The notes beneath the pieces are model-generated. The model searched no databases. It had not been told where the DNA came from and saw only the letters and a program-made list of their open reading frames with translations. The translations under genes were made by a program, and so were the position numbers. From NCBI RefSeq assembly GCF_001039355.2, contig NW_019775414.1, forward strand, positions 615,683 through 679,682: DNA of 64,000 bases, written 5' to 3'. Source of the DNA: Lingula anatina (Eukaryota > Brachiopoda > Lingulata > Lingulida > Lingulidae). Position 1 is the first letter of the stretch. Every line of letters begins with the position of its first letter. Below, one piece after another: positions 44,701 to 56,560 of this stretch.

Positions 44701-47700
44701 TAAAACAAAAGCTAAACACCATCCAAATTGCCCCAAGAAGATGTGAAGAATTCAACCACTTCTTGCCAAATTTATCCTTGATTTGATCCAATTTTTTGAT
44801 TAATTAAATTTTCACCCCACAAGTCCAACAATTCTGTCAGACACAAAAAGCCATCCAATTTCTGCAGTACCTGTAAAACTGCTTTCTCCATCAACTTGGT
44901 ATCATCTACAGCATCAAACAAAGCCAGCATCACCATGTGTCCATATTCCTCCTTACACAACTTCACAACATGGCCCTTGAAAGACTTGATTATCACCTTG
45001 CGGTCCTAAAAATAAAAGTAAACATACTTTAAAGCTTGACATATAACAGCTTTGAAGAACAACCTATTTTCAGGTAAATGGCATTGCTTTCATGTTTTCT
45101 TTTTGAATGGCATTATGCCATGTGCTGAGGAGGTGTCAATGTAACATTCTATGGCAAAATTCGCATTACAACTAAGAGGACACAATCTTCCAAATATTTA
45201 CTGCTAATTCAATTTAAACACACTCCAAATTTACAGTAACACACATAGACAAAAATCACTGTATGATAATCAAGCATATCCTAGCATCTAGGTAGGACCG
45301 AGCATTCACCTTAGCAGTCCCATACCAAATACAGTACATAGCCACCCTGGACCCATCTCGCGTGTGCACCATGTGGACGATGTTCTCTCTTAGGAGCTCA
45401 ATCATGTCCTGAAAATGCCCACCACACACAATGCAATACATAGATATGTTGTAACACCATTGAGAATGTCTTTCTTCTACAGCTTACTTTACTACTGTTA
45501 CACCTTATCTGATAGATATCAAAATATTTTTGCCTATAAACCACATTGACTGCAAATAACTTTTTGACCACAAAATTTTACTCTTCTGACATTCTCAAAT
45601 TTATTAATGTCCATCAAAATCTCATTTAAGTCAATTAAATGGCAACACTTAAATATCAATTATATTCATACTCACCATCCTGGCCTTGTTTGATGCATAT
45701 GTGAAGTACTCAAAAAAAGCCCTGTGGACAATGGTATGGCTCAACACAGTTCTGAAAATTGATAAGAGAAGAAACTTCAGAACACCAACATCAAATATAT
45801 ATTTTCAACAAAATGTTTCTCAAAACAGTTTGTGCTGCCAAGTTATTATTCATTCTGGATAAATTTTACATGTTTATAGCATTCTTTAAAATGTCAAAAT
45901 GAACACTGCACGAGTCAAGTTCAAATGACATACAGATACTAATTTTCAGTATTGAATATAAGGTCAACTTACTTATCTACTAGAGGTGTAATGGCCTCCT
46001 TCATGTTGCTTAGGATCATGTCTCTCCTCGTGGGCTGTTCCTTGAGAATCTGCTCTAAAGTTGTGACATTTGGGGACTAAAATCACAAACAAGAATTTTT
46101 AGCCTTTTTTTTTTTTGTTAATTAATATAATTCTGTGAATTTCTACCCATTCATGAATATATATGAGAACAAAAATGTAACAGAGTTTGTCTCTCAGACA
46201 AATGCCTCGATTTGTCATCACTAGACACCAGATAGACAGCAGACTATCACAAAACTCACACAAAACGTGTCAAGAAAAGTGAGTCATCAATTGTTCTTAC
46301 TGGCAGTCAGTCTCGTCATCGGATCATCACCGAGACAAACAAACAGTATATAAAAGATACCACACCATTAAATTATATTGAACATAATTTATTTACATTG
46401 AAATTGATTATTTACGCTCTACTTTAATTTCTAAAATTCAGAACTATGTACCCATTTCAAACTAACCTCACAAATGAATTCAGAATGATGAACTTGTAGT
46501 CTTATGATTAATATGAAAAAATACATCTTATGATACATATGAACACCATGTTTTAAGTTAAATGGACATAGCAATGCATGAAGACATCTTACCTTGAACA
46601 AGGCAAAGCTTGGACCATAAAACTCTTCCATCAGAGCGGATCTCTGAGCTGCTGTAGCATATTCATTATAACCATATTCCAGTACAGCTGCTGCCACCTA
46701 TAAACATAAAACAATGGTGCTAGTATTACAGCTTGCCTAATAAACTTATAAAAATTAATAAATACTATATGCAACATTCAAGTCTTTATAAGTCTTATAT
46801 ATCTGAACCTAATTTGGGAGGGGACCTACTTTTTTCTTCTGTTCACTCCTTAGTCATGTCTTAATGGTTTTTAGGACAATATCTATCTGAAGAAACCGGT
46901 ACTTATCAATATGTATCATTACTAAAGGACAATAGTTTTAAAATATTTGACATACAGTGTGTCTCACTATCTTCCTAACATTTCCGTGAAAGGCTTTAAA
47001 CACTGCATTTTTCTGGGCTTTAGTTCTGTAACAAAAAAAAAAAAAAAATGAAGTAAATAATTCTACAAATGGCACCAACCTTGAAAGCTTTAAAGTAAAA
47101 AAAAACTCATTTCAAATGTCAATGATAGCATAACATGCAAAGACGAAACAGTTTGAATGTTAAAATAAATGTGAAAGTATCATATGTTTCAGAAATGCAT
47201 TTACCATTTAAAAAGCTTGATCAAGGAATAATTTTACGTTACTATAACTCTTTGTTACTTAACTACAACTCTTTTTTTAACAAATGCTTTTAAAGGTATC
47301 AAACATCTTTCATTTCTCAAACACTCACCCATATTTCAAAACTTTCTTTACAAAGAAGCTGGAGTATTTGGTTTTACAAAGTTCCACTAAATCATCTGTA
47401 AGTAAAAGTCAGGTGTAGGCGTCACAAAAAATATAAAACACTGACTAAATGAGGAATTCAAACATTCTTCATGAGATGCAGAACAAGATACTAAAACATT
47501 CTACTAAACAGTCCTTGATATTTACTGCAAGTGGGATGAACAGTCTTTTCAAAAACTTAGGCTGTATTCCCAGAGCTTTTAGATCAAACTATCCCCGCGG
47601 GGAGTCTCACTAGATTACTGTCAGATAATCCGGCTTAGATGTCCATCCCGCCTACTACAAGCTGTAAGGGGGTAATTAACTTTCATGTCCGCTCGGCTGA

Positions 47701-50136
47701 CAGCTATTTAGCGTGAACCCCCAGGGAGTTAGGTTGATCTAAAGTAGATCGATCTGATCTCTGGAAATGGGGTCTTACCTTTCAGCTCTTCAAATAATTC
47801 AGTTCTTTGTTCCTGGCTGCCATTCTTCATGAGACACTGAATCACCCTGGCTGTATCATGCGCAAACACCAGCTACAATAGAATATGTCACTTCATCTTA
47901 AATGTTGTACAAAAATGTATTGCACAAAAAAGTTTTATAAATAAGAACTCTACACTCAATGCATTTAGTTTTCAGACTACTTATTTCAGAATCTTTTGCC
48001 TCTCAGACAAATGCCTTGATTTGTCTTCACTAGACACCAGAGAGACAGTAGACTATCACAAAACTCACACAAAACGTGTCAAGAAAAGTGAGTCATCAAC
48101 TGTTCTTACTGGCAGTCAGTCTCGTCATCGGGTCATCACTGAGACAAATGCATGTGAGGTGGGAACTCCCCAAATGAGAGACTACACTTCTAGGATATAT
48201 ATAATGTAAAATCAAACGACAGTAATTCTTAGCTAAACATCTTGGCAGCCAACAGTTTCACATCATTAAACATCACATACCTGAGCAAAATACAACTAAA
48301 ATATATAATTGTTATATACAAACCTCTTTGACCTTTCCACGCACCATATTCATCAGCTCTTGACATAGCTTTGTTTTTTCTTCAGCTTTCAAATCATGTC
48401 TAGAACGAAAATATATCAGTGAGAAACAAACATTAATCTTAGTGTCTTTTGCCAATCAGACTGCTCATACTAAAATTGCACAAAAAATTTTTAGAAAGAA
48501 GTACATAAAATAAAATGTTTTTACTGATGCCTTAACATGATTAAAATGGTAAAAAGACCAATTAAAATTCGATGGATTCAATTCAAAATTTTTCAATACC
48601 TTCTTAAGGACTCCCATATCTTTTTGGTCTGCTGAATAACTTCAAAATTTGTCCGTTGCATTTTCCTTACTTTCTTTCTATCTTTCTTTGACATTTCCTC
48701 CAGTTTGGGCTTCTTTGTCTTATCTGAAATGAGGTAAGTTACACATAAAATTTGCAAGTTAACAAGAGCCACTCCTGTTTTTGTATGTTTTGTAAGATTT
48801 TGTACATGCAAAGAAAGTAAATCTTTTTATTGGCTCACCTGTAGTTGTTACTCAAAATTATTCATTACCATGTCTCAACATTATAGGGCTATGTTTATGA
48901 CCTCGGACTTCATTCTTCAGGGGTTTTTTTTCTCTTTTTTACAACAATTGCAGTCAGAATTTCAAATGCTCATCTGTTTATCTGCCAGAAAGATTTTGTC
49001 ACCACAAAATCAAAATTTGCTTCTTTACATACACTATCCCTTTAACTTGATATAAAAACTGTTAAAAAAGTTACCATCTTCCTTTTTCCCAGCTGCATCA
49101 CTTTCCCTTTTCCTTTTATTAGAATTTTTGTTTTCTTTTTCTTTTGCCGCTTTACCAGTCAGTGTCTTGAGTGTCTTGCCTGCAAGTTTCATCACCTGCT
49201 TAAGACAAAAGACAATGCATAAAAGAACATGTCACAAAGTATTTTAGAAAACTACTTAGCCATATCTAACAGACAAATTTTTGCATTGTAAATAGCATAT
49301 GCAACATATAAGGTGCACACAAATTGTGCTGAGTTATTACTATTATTATTATTATTTGTTTGTTTGTTTGGCTTTGTGCATCAACTCACCTTGCTTCCAA
49401 ATTCCTTTTTACTTTTCTTCTCAAATTCAACCTTCTTCTGCCCTTTCTCCGAGACATTTTCTCTGCTATTGCTCTTCCCAGCACCAACTTTCTCTGCCTC
49501 TCCTTCCCCTACTCCATCAGGTTTCCCCCTAGCTTTAGCCACAGCCTGCTCCCAACTGACATCAGTTTCTTGATTCTGTGCCCTTTCAAGAGCCTCGGCC
49601 CATGTATTCACACCAGAGGGCTCTGATACAGTGCTACTACCATCGCCAGTCTTATCACTTTTTAAACTGACATTGGCTTTCTTTTTAGTCCTTTTTTGTT
49701 TAACAGATTTTTGTGTTGATTTTGTCACGTCATTGGGGGTCTCCTGTGGGGTACTGTGCTTCCCAGGGGTGAATTTCACCCTCTTTGGGGTACTTTTTGT
49801 ACTCCCATCATCATCACCATCATAACTTGTATCACTTTTTCTCTTCTCAGGGGTGACTTTTAGTTTCTGTTTATTATTTTTTACTGAGACAGTGTCTGGT
49901 GATTTAGTCTGTTTCTTTTTACCACTTTTTGTAACTGTATTGTCAGTTGGAAAGTTTGTATTCTTAAACAAATTCCCTTTGCTTTTCTTCCTTGTAATAT
50001 CTCCTTCTGGTGTCTCTCTGACTTCAACATCTGGTGCTTTCTGTTTCTTGATACTTTTTGGGGTTCCTTTTAGCTTTTTCTTCTTGCCTTCAAGTATGCT
50101 GGGACTGACCACTGCAATGGAACTTATTTCTTCCAT
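41714..50136 (-). CDS. PUM3: Pumilio homologue PUM3 (Puf6/KIAA0020 family)
   Basis: 17 coding exons, transcript order: 49390-50136, 49075-49195, 48600-48723, 48324-48399, 47779-47872, 47329-47395, 46956-47025, 46593-46697, 45973-46076, 45676-45751, 45310-45408, 44871-45005, 43847-43989, 43372-43517, 42455-42616, 42185-42275 and 41714-41843. The total of 2490 nt gives 829 aa. The N-terminal 250+ residues are Lys/Ser/Thr-rich with TPxK-type repeats and NLS-like runs, longer than in the human protein (about 648 aa). Family segments follow: FAHDTARVIQCLMKNGS, LVELCKTKYSSFFVKKVLKYG, LEYGYNEYA, HTRDGSRVAMYCIWYGTAK, DRKVIIKSFK, YGLKVLLYLLSPRD and EHPAGHMTLKKL, ending in SLKSWAACNRG. The family is nucleolar, binds RNA and acts in 60S ribosome maturation. 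An AG lies directly before the ATG, so a 5' UTR exon lies upstream. Confidence 0.96.
42764..42911 (+). repeat. PUM3-intron element, copy 1
   Basis: A 148-bp element starting GTCTCTCAGACAAATGCCTC and ending TCATCACTGAGAC. The ends form short inverted repeats (GTCTC...GAGAC) and an internal hairpin GACAAAT-GCCTCG-ATTTGTC is perfect. Very similar copies lie in three other PUM3 introns. There is no coding capacity. Confidence 0.85.
44351..44500 (+). repeat. PUM3-intron element, copy 2
   Basis: A 150-bp copy of the same family, same orientation. It differs by a small rearrangement near its middle (CACATGATCCTTTCACAAAA) and substitutions such as TGGCTGTCAG for TGGCAGTCAG. Confidence 0.85.
46189..46336 (+). 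repeat. PUM3-intron element, copy 3
   Basis: A 148-bp copy, almost identical to copy 1, with a few point changes (AGATAGACAGC, ATCACCGAGAC). Same orientation. Confidence 0.85.
47998..48145 (+). repeat. PUM3-intron element, copy 4
   Basis: A 148-bp copy starting GCCTCTCAGACAAATGCCTT and ending ATCACTGAGAC. Same orientation. The first T of the terminal GTCTC is mutated. Confidence 0.85.
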
Positions 50137-50461
50137 CTAAAAAAGAGAAAATTAAGCATATCTGAAATATTAACATTAGAACATACAGTATACTATAACA
50201 GCATTAAATGATATAACTAAAATGTTGACATGTAGATATGTAGTTACTATCTTAACTAAACCAAGTGCATATTAGGAAAGTTTCAGTTTTATTATTTCTG
50301 CACCCTGCATATAAGATGCTACACTGTGCAGTGTTATAATACGAGTCACACTGATGCCTAAATTACTAGTATACACACTGAAAGGGGCACCTGCAAAATA
50401 TGAGGCTGAACAAAGGAGACTTGACAGACTATCTCTTTAAGATATCACCTATCTGCTAACA

Positions 50462-50999
50462 CGGTGTGGCGTGTACCGCTCGGAGCGTGAACCGTCCATC
50501 CTGCTCATGCGCACAAAGCGCAGGCAAATCTGAGAGGCTTCCGGCGTGTACAGTCCGTCTCTGTCGAGTCATCAATATATTCTTAGCCTTTAATAAACAT
50601 GCACTGTTGAGGACATACTGCAAATTCAGACATAATCTTTGGAAGTCTTCATATCTTATAGATGATCACCTCTACTGCGATTACCCTCAGGTGGCCATAT
50701 CAACACACTAGCCTAGTAAAATCAATACAAAAATAGTAGGACGACAGCTGAATAACGACGGCCCGTCCACGGTAAGTTGACGCTGATTCTCTATCAAAAT
50801 TATCAATTAACACATGAATTTTACCTAGAAATATCCCCATCATAGTAAATGTATAATGAGGTAGGAAATGAACTAGCCGAATATAACAGTGCAGGTGAAT
50901 TAACAACGGATCATTCACGGAACGGCTCATACACGCGTCTGCTGCGTGTACAATCGGTCAGGACTGATGGTTCACGCAGAACGGACCGTACACGTGACG
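50462..50999. mobile_element. fold-back element with long imperfect inverted ends
   Basis: The left end (50466-50503: GGCGTGTACCG...GAGCGTGAACCGTCCATCCTG) matches the reverse complement of the right end (about 50959-50997: CACGTGTACGGTCC...GCGTGAACCATCAGTCCTG). Both ends are GC-rich while the centre is AT-rich and non-coding. Further GTGTACA-type words recur just inside each end. No clear target duplication was found. Confidence 0.5.
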
Positions 51000-51465
51000 A
51001 CGGGACTATCTTGCAACCTTCAGCAGTGAAATAAGGTCTGATAAATTATTTTTATCAAGGAAAAACACTATTTGCCCATATGGTTATTATAGCATTACTG
51101 CATGTGTTTCAAATTAATATATTTAGTGTTAAGAGGATTGAGTTTATTATGAAAGAGGAAAACAGCTGCATGTGAGAGGTGTGTTTAATAATTTAAATTT
51201 ACACTACATTTGTGTCCTGTTTAGATTAAGAATTATAACGATCTAACATCTCTAAATTTACTTTAGGGTTATTATGTTCGAACAACATTCATCATACAAA
51301 CATAGATATCCTTTAAATATGTGTACCAAACAAAATACAATGTTACAACTTACATTACAAGCTCATTATATACAAATTTAACGCTAATAATGAATTTCCA
51401 TTCTAAACTACTGTACTTTCAGTAATTTGGATTAAGTATTAAGATGCTAGGTGGTGGACGGCGAC

Positions 51466-51489
51466 GGTGGGGGGGGGGGGGGAGGGGGG
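51466..51489. repeat. poly-G tract
   Basis: A run of 13-14 G followed by AGGGGGG. Such a long G run is unusual in this AT-rich region and may affect sequencing accuracy. Confidence 0.9.
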
Positions 51490-52259
51490 ACCTCTGTCAA
51501 TTGAAAAATCACAATCAAAATACTTTAGAATATTTCACACCCACACGGTAATTTGAACATTAAAATTAATTGCCTTTTTGCGGCCTTATTGCCTGCATTT
51601 GAAAAGGGGTACTTTGGTACATGCATATCGGATTTTCTGCAATCGGTTGTTGAAATTATGGTCTTCCAAAAACATCCAGCTTCACACAATTATCCGCAAC
51701 AGAGAGCATCTCAAATATACTTTTTTTTATTGATTTAAAATGAAAATATATCTGTATACTACCGTTTACATTTACCTTACAAACTTACCGTATTCAGCGA
51801 TGCATTCCCCACGTGTACAGATAATCGCATGCGCAACGACCTTGAGAAGTCAAGTGTTTCTCTCCTACGAAAAGCCTCGTTTTAATCCTGTTTTGTTTGG
51901 ATACAAGATCGGTTTAAAGAGGCTACTCTGAATTGTAACGCTTTGCATCAATTTTGCATGGGTTTATTTCATTTTAAGTGCAAACGTTTAAAGCAAAAAA
52001 ACAAAACAACAAAAAAATCTTCACCTCAAGTAACAATCTTCACCTCTTCACAAAGTACGGTACATTTAAGCGAGCAAGAAGCATTTTTAATGGAGAATTA
52101 ACCAATACAAATATAGACGGAGGGAGGAGGAGGTCAGATGACAGCAGAATCATGCAGCTGAACTTCCTGAAGTTGGGCATTGGTTGAGGTATTTACTTGC
52201 GACATACATTTTTAACCTATTTTTAAAAATCAGCACTTAAGAGTATATGTTTAGCTTAC

Positions 52260-52511
52260 ATGTTAAGTGGGGATTCACAAAGAGCCTCAATCAATACCCC
52301 GGAGATAGGAGTTAAAAAGTTAAAGACAATTAAACTGAGTTCAAAACAAAAAGAGTTGATCAGAAACGCCAAAGAAAGAGAACTATGGAGAACCATGACT
52401 GGCAACGTTCTGAATGAACCCGATGAACGACACAGAGACAAACCGCAGAGAGAGATGCGGACAGGACCCTTTATCGCCCTGCTTCTTAGGCTTTTAAAGT
52501 CTGACACGTGA
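52260..52511 (+). CDS. possible small basic protein, unidentified
   Basis: An ATG-to-TGA frame of 83 codons. The peptide is charged and helical in its middle (KLKTIKLSSKQKELIRNAKE, later NEPDERHRDKPQREM) and ends FIALLLRLLKSDT. Codon use and composition look more coding-like than the surrounding AT-rich DNA. A possible 5' exon ends at a donor-like GGTTGAG|GTATTT near 52189, and an acceptor-like TTTAG lies a few bases upstream of the ATG. There is no recognised domain, and chance cannot be excluded. Confidence 0.3.
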   Translation: MLSGDSQRASINTPEIGVKKLKTIKLSSKQKELIRNAKERELWRTMTGNVLNEPDERHRDKPQREMRTGPFIALLLRLLKSDT

Positions 52512-53527
52512 TTAAAAAGAGTCAGAAGCGTAGGTGGGGGAGGGCACTATAGTTAACACCCCCAACTCGTACACCCTAAATGACCTTTCCGTTTTAATAT
52601 TTCATTTAAGCCCCTACAAATTTTTTGATGAAAAATAAAAAGGAAAGATGTGATAAATGAATAGATTAGCATCCTTTTATTAATATAGAAAAATGTTACA
52701 TATAATTTTAGTCGTAAATGAAATAAATTATTGATGAATCAGAAATAAATGGCCTCACAGAACATAGAAAAAATGTCAGTGGAGCCTAAAAAAGCAGGTT
52801 CCAATTACTAGCTAAATTGCGCTAAATTGCACAATTTTTATTTCCAATATTCCAATGCCGGCCCCTACCCCTCTACAAGCTACGACTGACAAACCTTTGC
52901 TGTACTCGATCTAAAATGGAATTAGCTACAAATAAACACAGACTGACAAAAACATACAGATCTCCATTGAATGATACACTTCTCGTTACATATCAATACA
53001 GGGATGGTTGTAAAAAATTATTTTGTCCCCCTTTCTTAAATGTCCTGAGGCCAACCAAGATTACCTGAATTAAATGCCAACTACACAATGGAGATTTAAA
53101 CAACAAGTTATAAATAGCACAAATATAAATAGCAATAATATCAACAACAACAATATCACATCATATATACCTTATCATCAAATACGCAAACAAATATTAA
53201 AATAATCAATGTGGTGGAATGCGTTTTTGTATCAATAAAACACATTAATGATTTATCCATTGTCATATAAAAATTTGAATTAATACTGTAAAAAATACTT
53301 CATACATACTATATAGATTTCTCTCTATCTCTGCGTAGAATAACATTTATCACCTTCGCAAAAACATTCTTTGCACGTAGACACTTGAACATGTTCACAA
53401 ATATAAATAAACAAATAAATAAATAATTAAATAAATAATGGAAAACGTCTTAGAAATGACTTTGGCAGAAATCTCATAAGACGTGTCCAGAAATAATGTA
53501 TCCGTCATTTAATATGTTAATTCCTAA
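52512..53527. other. non-coding interval
   Basis: AT-rich with an (AAAT)n-type run at about 53404-53440. No gene seen. The part next to 53528 is probably the 3' UTR of the 278-aa gene. Confidence 0.5.
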
Positions 53528-56500
53528 CTACTTCCAAGCATTTTGAGCAAAGTCGTATCTCTCTGGCCCCACTGTGCCATAGTAAGCGCCATACAAATTC
53601 CCAGTGCTTGGCTGGGAATGCCCTTCATTGCGTTTCTGATAGTGCCCCTCTCTGGCAATACCGCCCCACTGCGGTCTTTCCGAGTTCCATTCGGGACTAA
53701 TGTGGAATTCTTTGCGACCACTATATTCAGCGGGATAATACACGACTTCCCGGCTTTTCACGGCTGGTGGGAGTTGTAGAGCGGCTAGACGATCGTTCCC
53801 GAAATCGGGATCCATGTCCATAGTGTACGCTACACGCTCTGGGACATCTCTATAATAAAGATTGTTGTTATAAATGATGACTCCATTCATTCTCATGCTG
53901 TATGGTAGCCAGAATATGTAATGTAGGATAGACTGTCAAAGTCGCAAATTAAGTAAATTCAAATCATTTTGAGAACACGATAAATAAATAAATAATAAAA
54001 CCCATATTGCAAAATTCTATTTACACTATTTCAAAGTTATTTCAACTTCACTTAAATGAGACAAACGGTAAGAGTGATTGTTTTTAGTGTGAACTCACTT
54101 CCGTATTTCTTTGAACCACGGACTCTGTGCGTCTCTCTCACTGAACGTTGTGTGAGGTCTGCGGTTCCGAGAGGGGGCGCGGGTAAACTGACTGTAGTCA
54201 CGTGCTATGTTAGTGACAGGTGTTTGGATATTTCTGAAATAAAACATATAAACATATAAAACATAATATATTTTTTTCTAAAAATCAGAGGACATAGGCC
54301 TATCACAAAATATTTGGAGCTTATTTCTTTTGAAAAATGTTCTTATTTGTCAGCGTGATAAACACTACTGAGGTCTGGTTGAAAATCATGATCTGTATCA
54401 TGAAAATTTATGTTATTTAGTTCAAGTCACAGATATAAGCAATTTACTTTTCTTTGGAAAACAAGGCGTGACACATTACCTGCGATATAGTGCAGACTGA
54501 GCTCTCCCCTCTGCCGGCGTTGGGCCTAGGAGATCGTAAGTAGTAATGTAACTGGAAAAACGCGGTCCAGGCGAAGCGGGGAAATGCGGTGTCTCGTAGC
54601 GAGGGACGATGTCTAGCTGGAGATCGCGCCCTTTCAGATTAAATCCTTTCAGCGATTTCCAAAACTTCCGCATTGCTTCCGTCTCTGGAATCAGCAAAAT
54701 GTATTTTAGAAATATTGTCTGTAATAACGTTTAATTTAACTCGATAGGAAAACTTGGCATGGAATTCTGTTTTATTGTCTCTATGCTACAGAAATATTTT
54801 CTGGATTATTTAACCAAATGAAACTATACAACAAAAGAGACAATGATTTAATGTGTGATATTAAATAAATAAATAAATAAATACCATTTCTTTTCCTAGC
54901 TGACACCATAAGCTGCCTGTAGTCCCCCGCATCTTCAAATCGGTACTGCGGTTTGGGCAACCGGTAATCCTTGCTAAAAGCAAGCTGAAACAAAATAACG
55001 GATTCAGTTTCATTTCAATATCATTTATTTATCGTTACATTTCGCATCATTTAACAAAACTAAAAATATGTCATCAGAAACAACATTGAAAGTTAATGAT
55101 TAAACAACGAAAAGTGATTTTGCAGGCATTAAAAAACAGTAAATTGACGAATGCAACCAATGTCCTAACATGCTCAATAAATGAGCATACTATGTTAATC
55201 ATCTGTAGACTTTCATTTATGAAATGTCTGTAAACATTAAAATCCCAAATGAATTCAAACGTCGATATCAAATGCTAGTCATATCGAAATACGTTTGTCT
55301 GAATAGTAGTGGAAGAAAGTATTACACAACACACTTCATGTGGATTTTCTGTATTATCATCACGCATCTTCGATTTTCTTCATTTCATTTGATTTGAATG
55401 CTTCATTTCAATACACGCACTTCAAGACCTCGCAAACGAATAAGAGAATTAATGCATTCATTCGATATCTTGCACTCACTAATCTCTTTAAAACCTTGGC
55501 GTAATTTTTAAATAATTATGCCTTATCTTGTACGGCAGAATTGTAAATCTTATTATAAATATTGCTCAAAAGATAAGGTACAACCCCCCACAGCCACGGG
55601 AGCAGGGCCTACTTTTGCACCATTTCTATGGTAAACGTGATAATAAACAAAAAGGAATTACGTATCATGTTATGTTTATCGGCAGCATTAAAACCCCCGT
55701 AGGTTCCATTGGCCAAGAGATTTTATCGGTATCACAAAGAGTTAAAAAAAAAACTCTTGGACCCAGTTTGTTATTACAAACCAAATGTCGGCTTCGACGA
55801 TTTTTTTAAAACCTCGCCTTCCTGAATTGACCGATCTTGTGGGATTTTATTTCAAAAACTGGGGAAGTAAAGTTAGACTGTCGACATAGTAAAATGTGGA
55901 CGTTTTATTTGCCGAATTCCCAACCAATTACAAAAATTACACCTTTGAATAACATTAATTCTTATTATGAGGACCAGATAAGTCACTGCACAATGGGCAA
56001 AAAATCACTCGACGATTAACATGTGTCCAAACTTTCCGTTTCGTTTCCGAACTTCTCTTGCTTTCATCACCGAATCTCTGAATGATCGCATCAATGATGG
56101 CATAACACCAACCTAACTTTATTATTACTGCACATATGTTATAGAGAACGTTCCAACAGCAAAATTCACAAAAAGTCGCACAATACAAAGAATCCATAAA
56201 TGAGTCTTGGAAACACAACATCGGATTATATATTCATTCTCCCCATTCAGTCCTATCCACCCAAGATGCAATCCACTCACTGTGCCGTTCAGTTCTTCAT
56301 TTAAGACACATCTCTATGTATTGGGCTCATATATACATTAATATAGACTAAAACCTCGGAACCGTGATCTAGTGTACCATGGATTGGGTCCAAGCTGAAA
56401 CCCAACGTCACCATAACAGACTGCCATACAGCACCACGTTTTCGAGCCACGTTATTGTTACACTACTAGAATGATAACCTCATACACCACTGTTTTCATT

Positions 56501-56560
56501 CATAATAATATTATTTGAACTTGGTGTACTTACCCGCGATGTGGTGTCGATCATAGACAT
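53528..56560 (-). CDS. unrecognised 278-aa protein, five exons
   Basis: Exons in transcript order: 56534-56560, 54885-54984, 54480-54684, 54099-54233 and 53528-53897. Phases match and the total is 837 nt (278 aa). The start MSMIDTTSR lies on a 9-codon first exon. The protein is soluble, rich in Tyr, Pro, Arg and Asn, with many short Y-P/R patches (KDYRLPKPQYRFEDAGDYR, TTYDLLGPTP, NIARDYSQFTRAPSRNRRP, YYGTVGPERYDFAQNAW). It has no membrane segment or signal peptide. I do not recognise the family. This composition and short, Tyr/Pro/Arg-rich extended style resemble ciliary or sperm microtubule-inner proteins, and an RFX X-box-like site lies about 230 bases upstream (56786-56799). A ciliary role is inference only. 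Exon structure and codon use make the gene itself convincing. Confidence 0.8.

Larger units (their letters stand above)
50137..52259. other. PUM3 5' flank with fold-back element; no recognised gene
   Basis: It contains a fold-back element (50462-50999), a poly-G tract (about 51467-51488) and AT-rich sequence. The PUM3 5' UTR exon and promoter should lie here but were not pinned down. Confidence 0.45.

Noticed and set aside
49313-50140. Several plus-strand frames opposite the first PUM3 coding exon
   Set aside because: They are antisense shadows of a Lys/Ser-rich coding exon, with no independent start, domain or splice context.
55528-56221. Short frames in the first intron of the 278-aa gene (for example 55528-55809)
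   Set aside because: No domain, no matching splice phases with the gene, and AT-rich intron composition.
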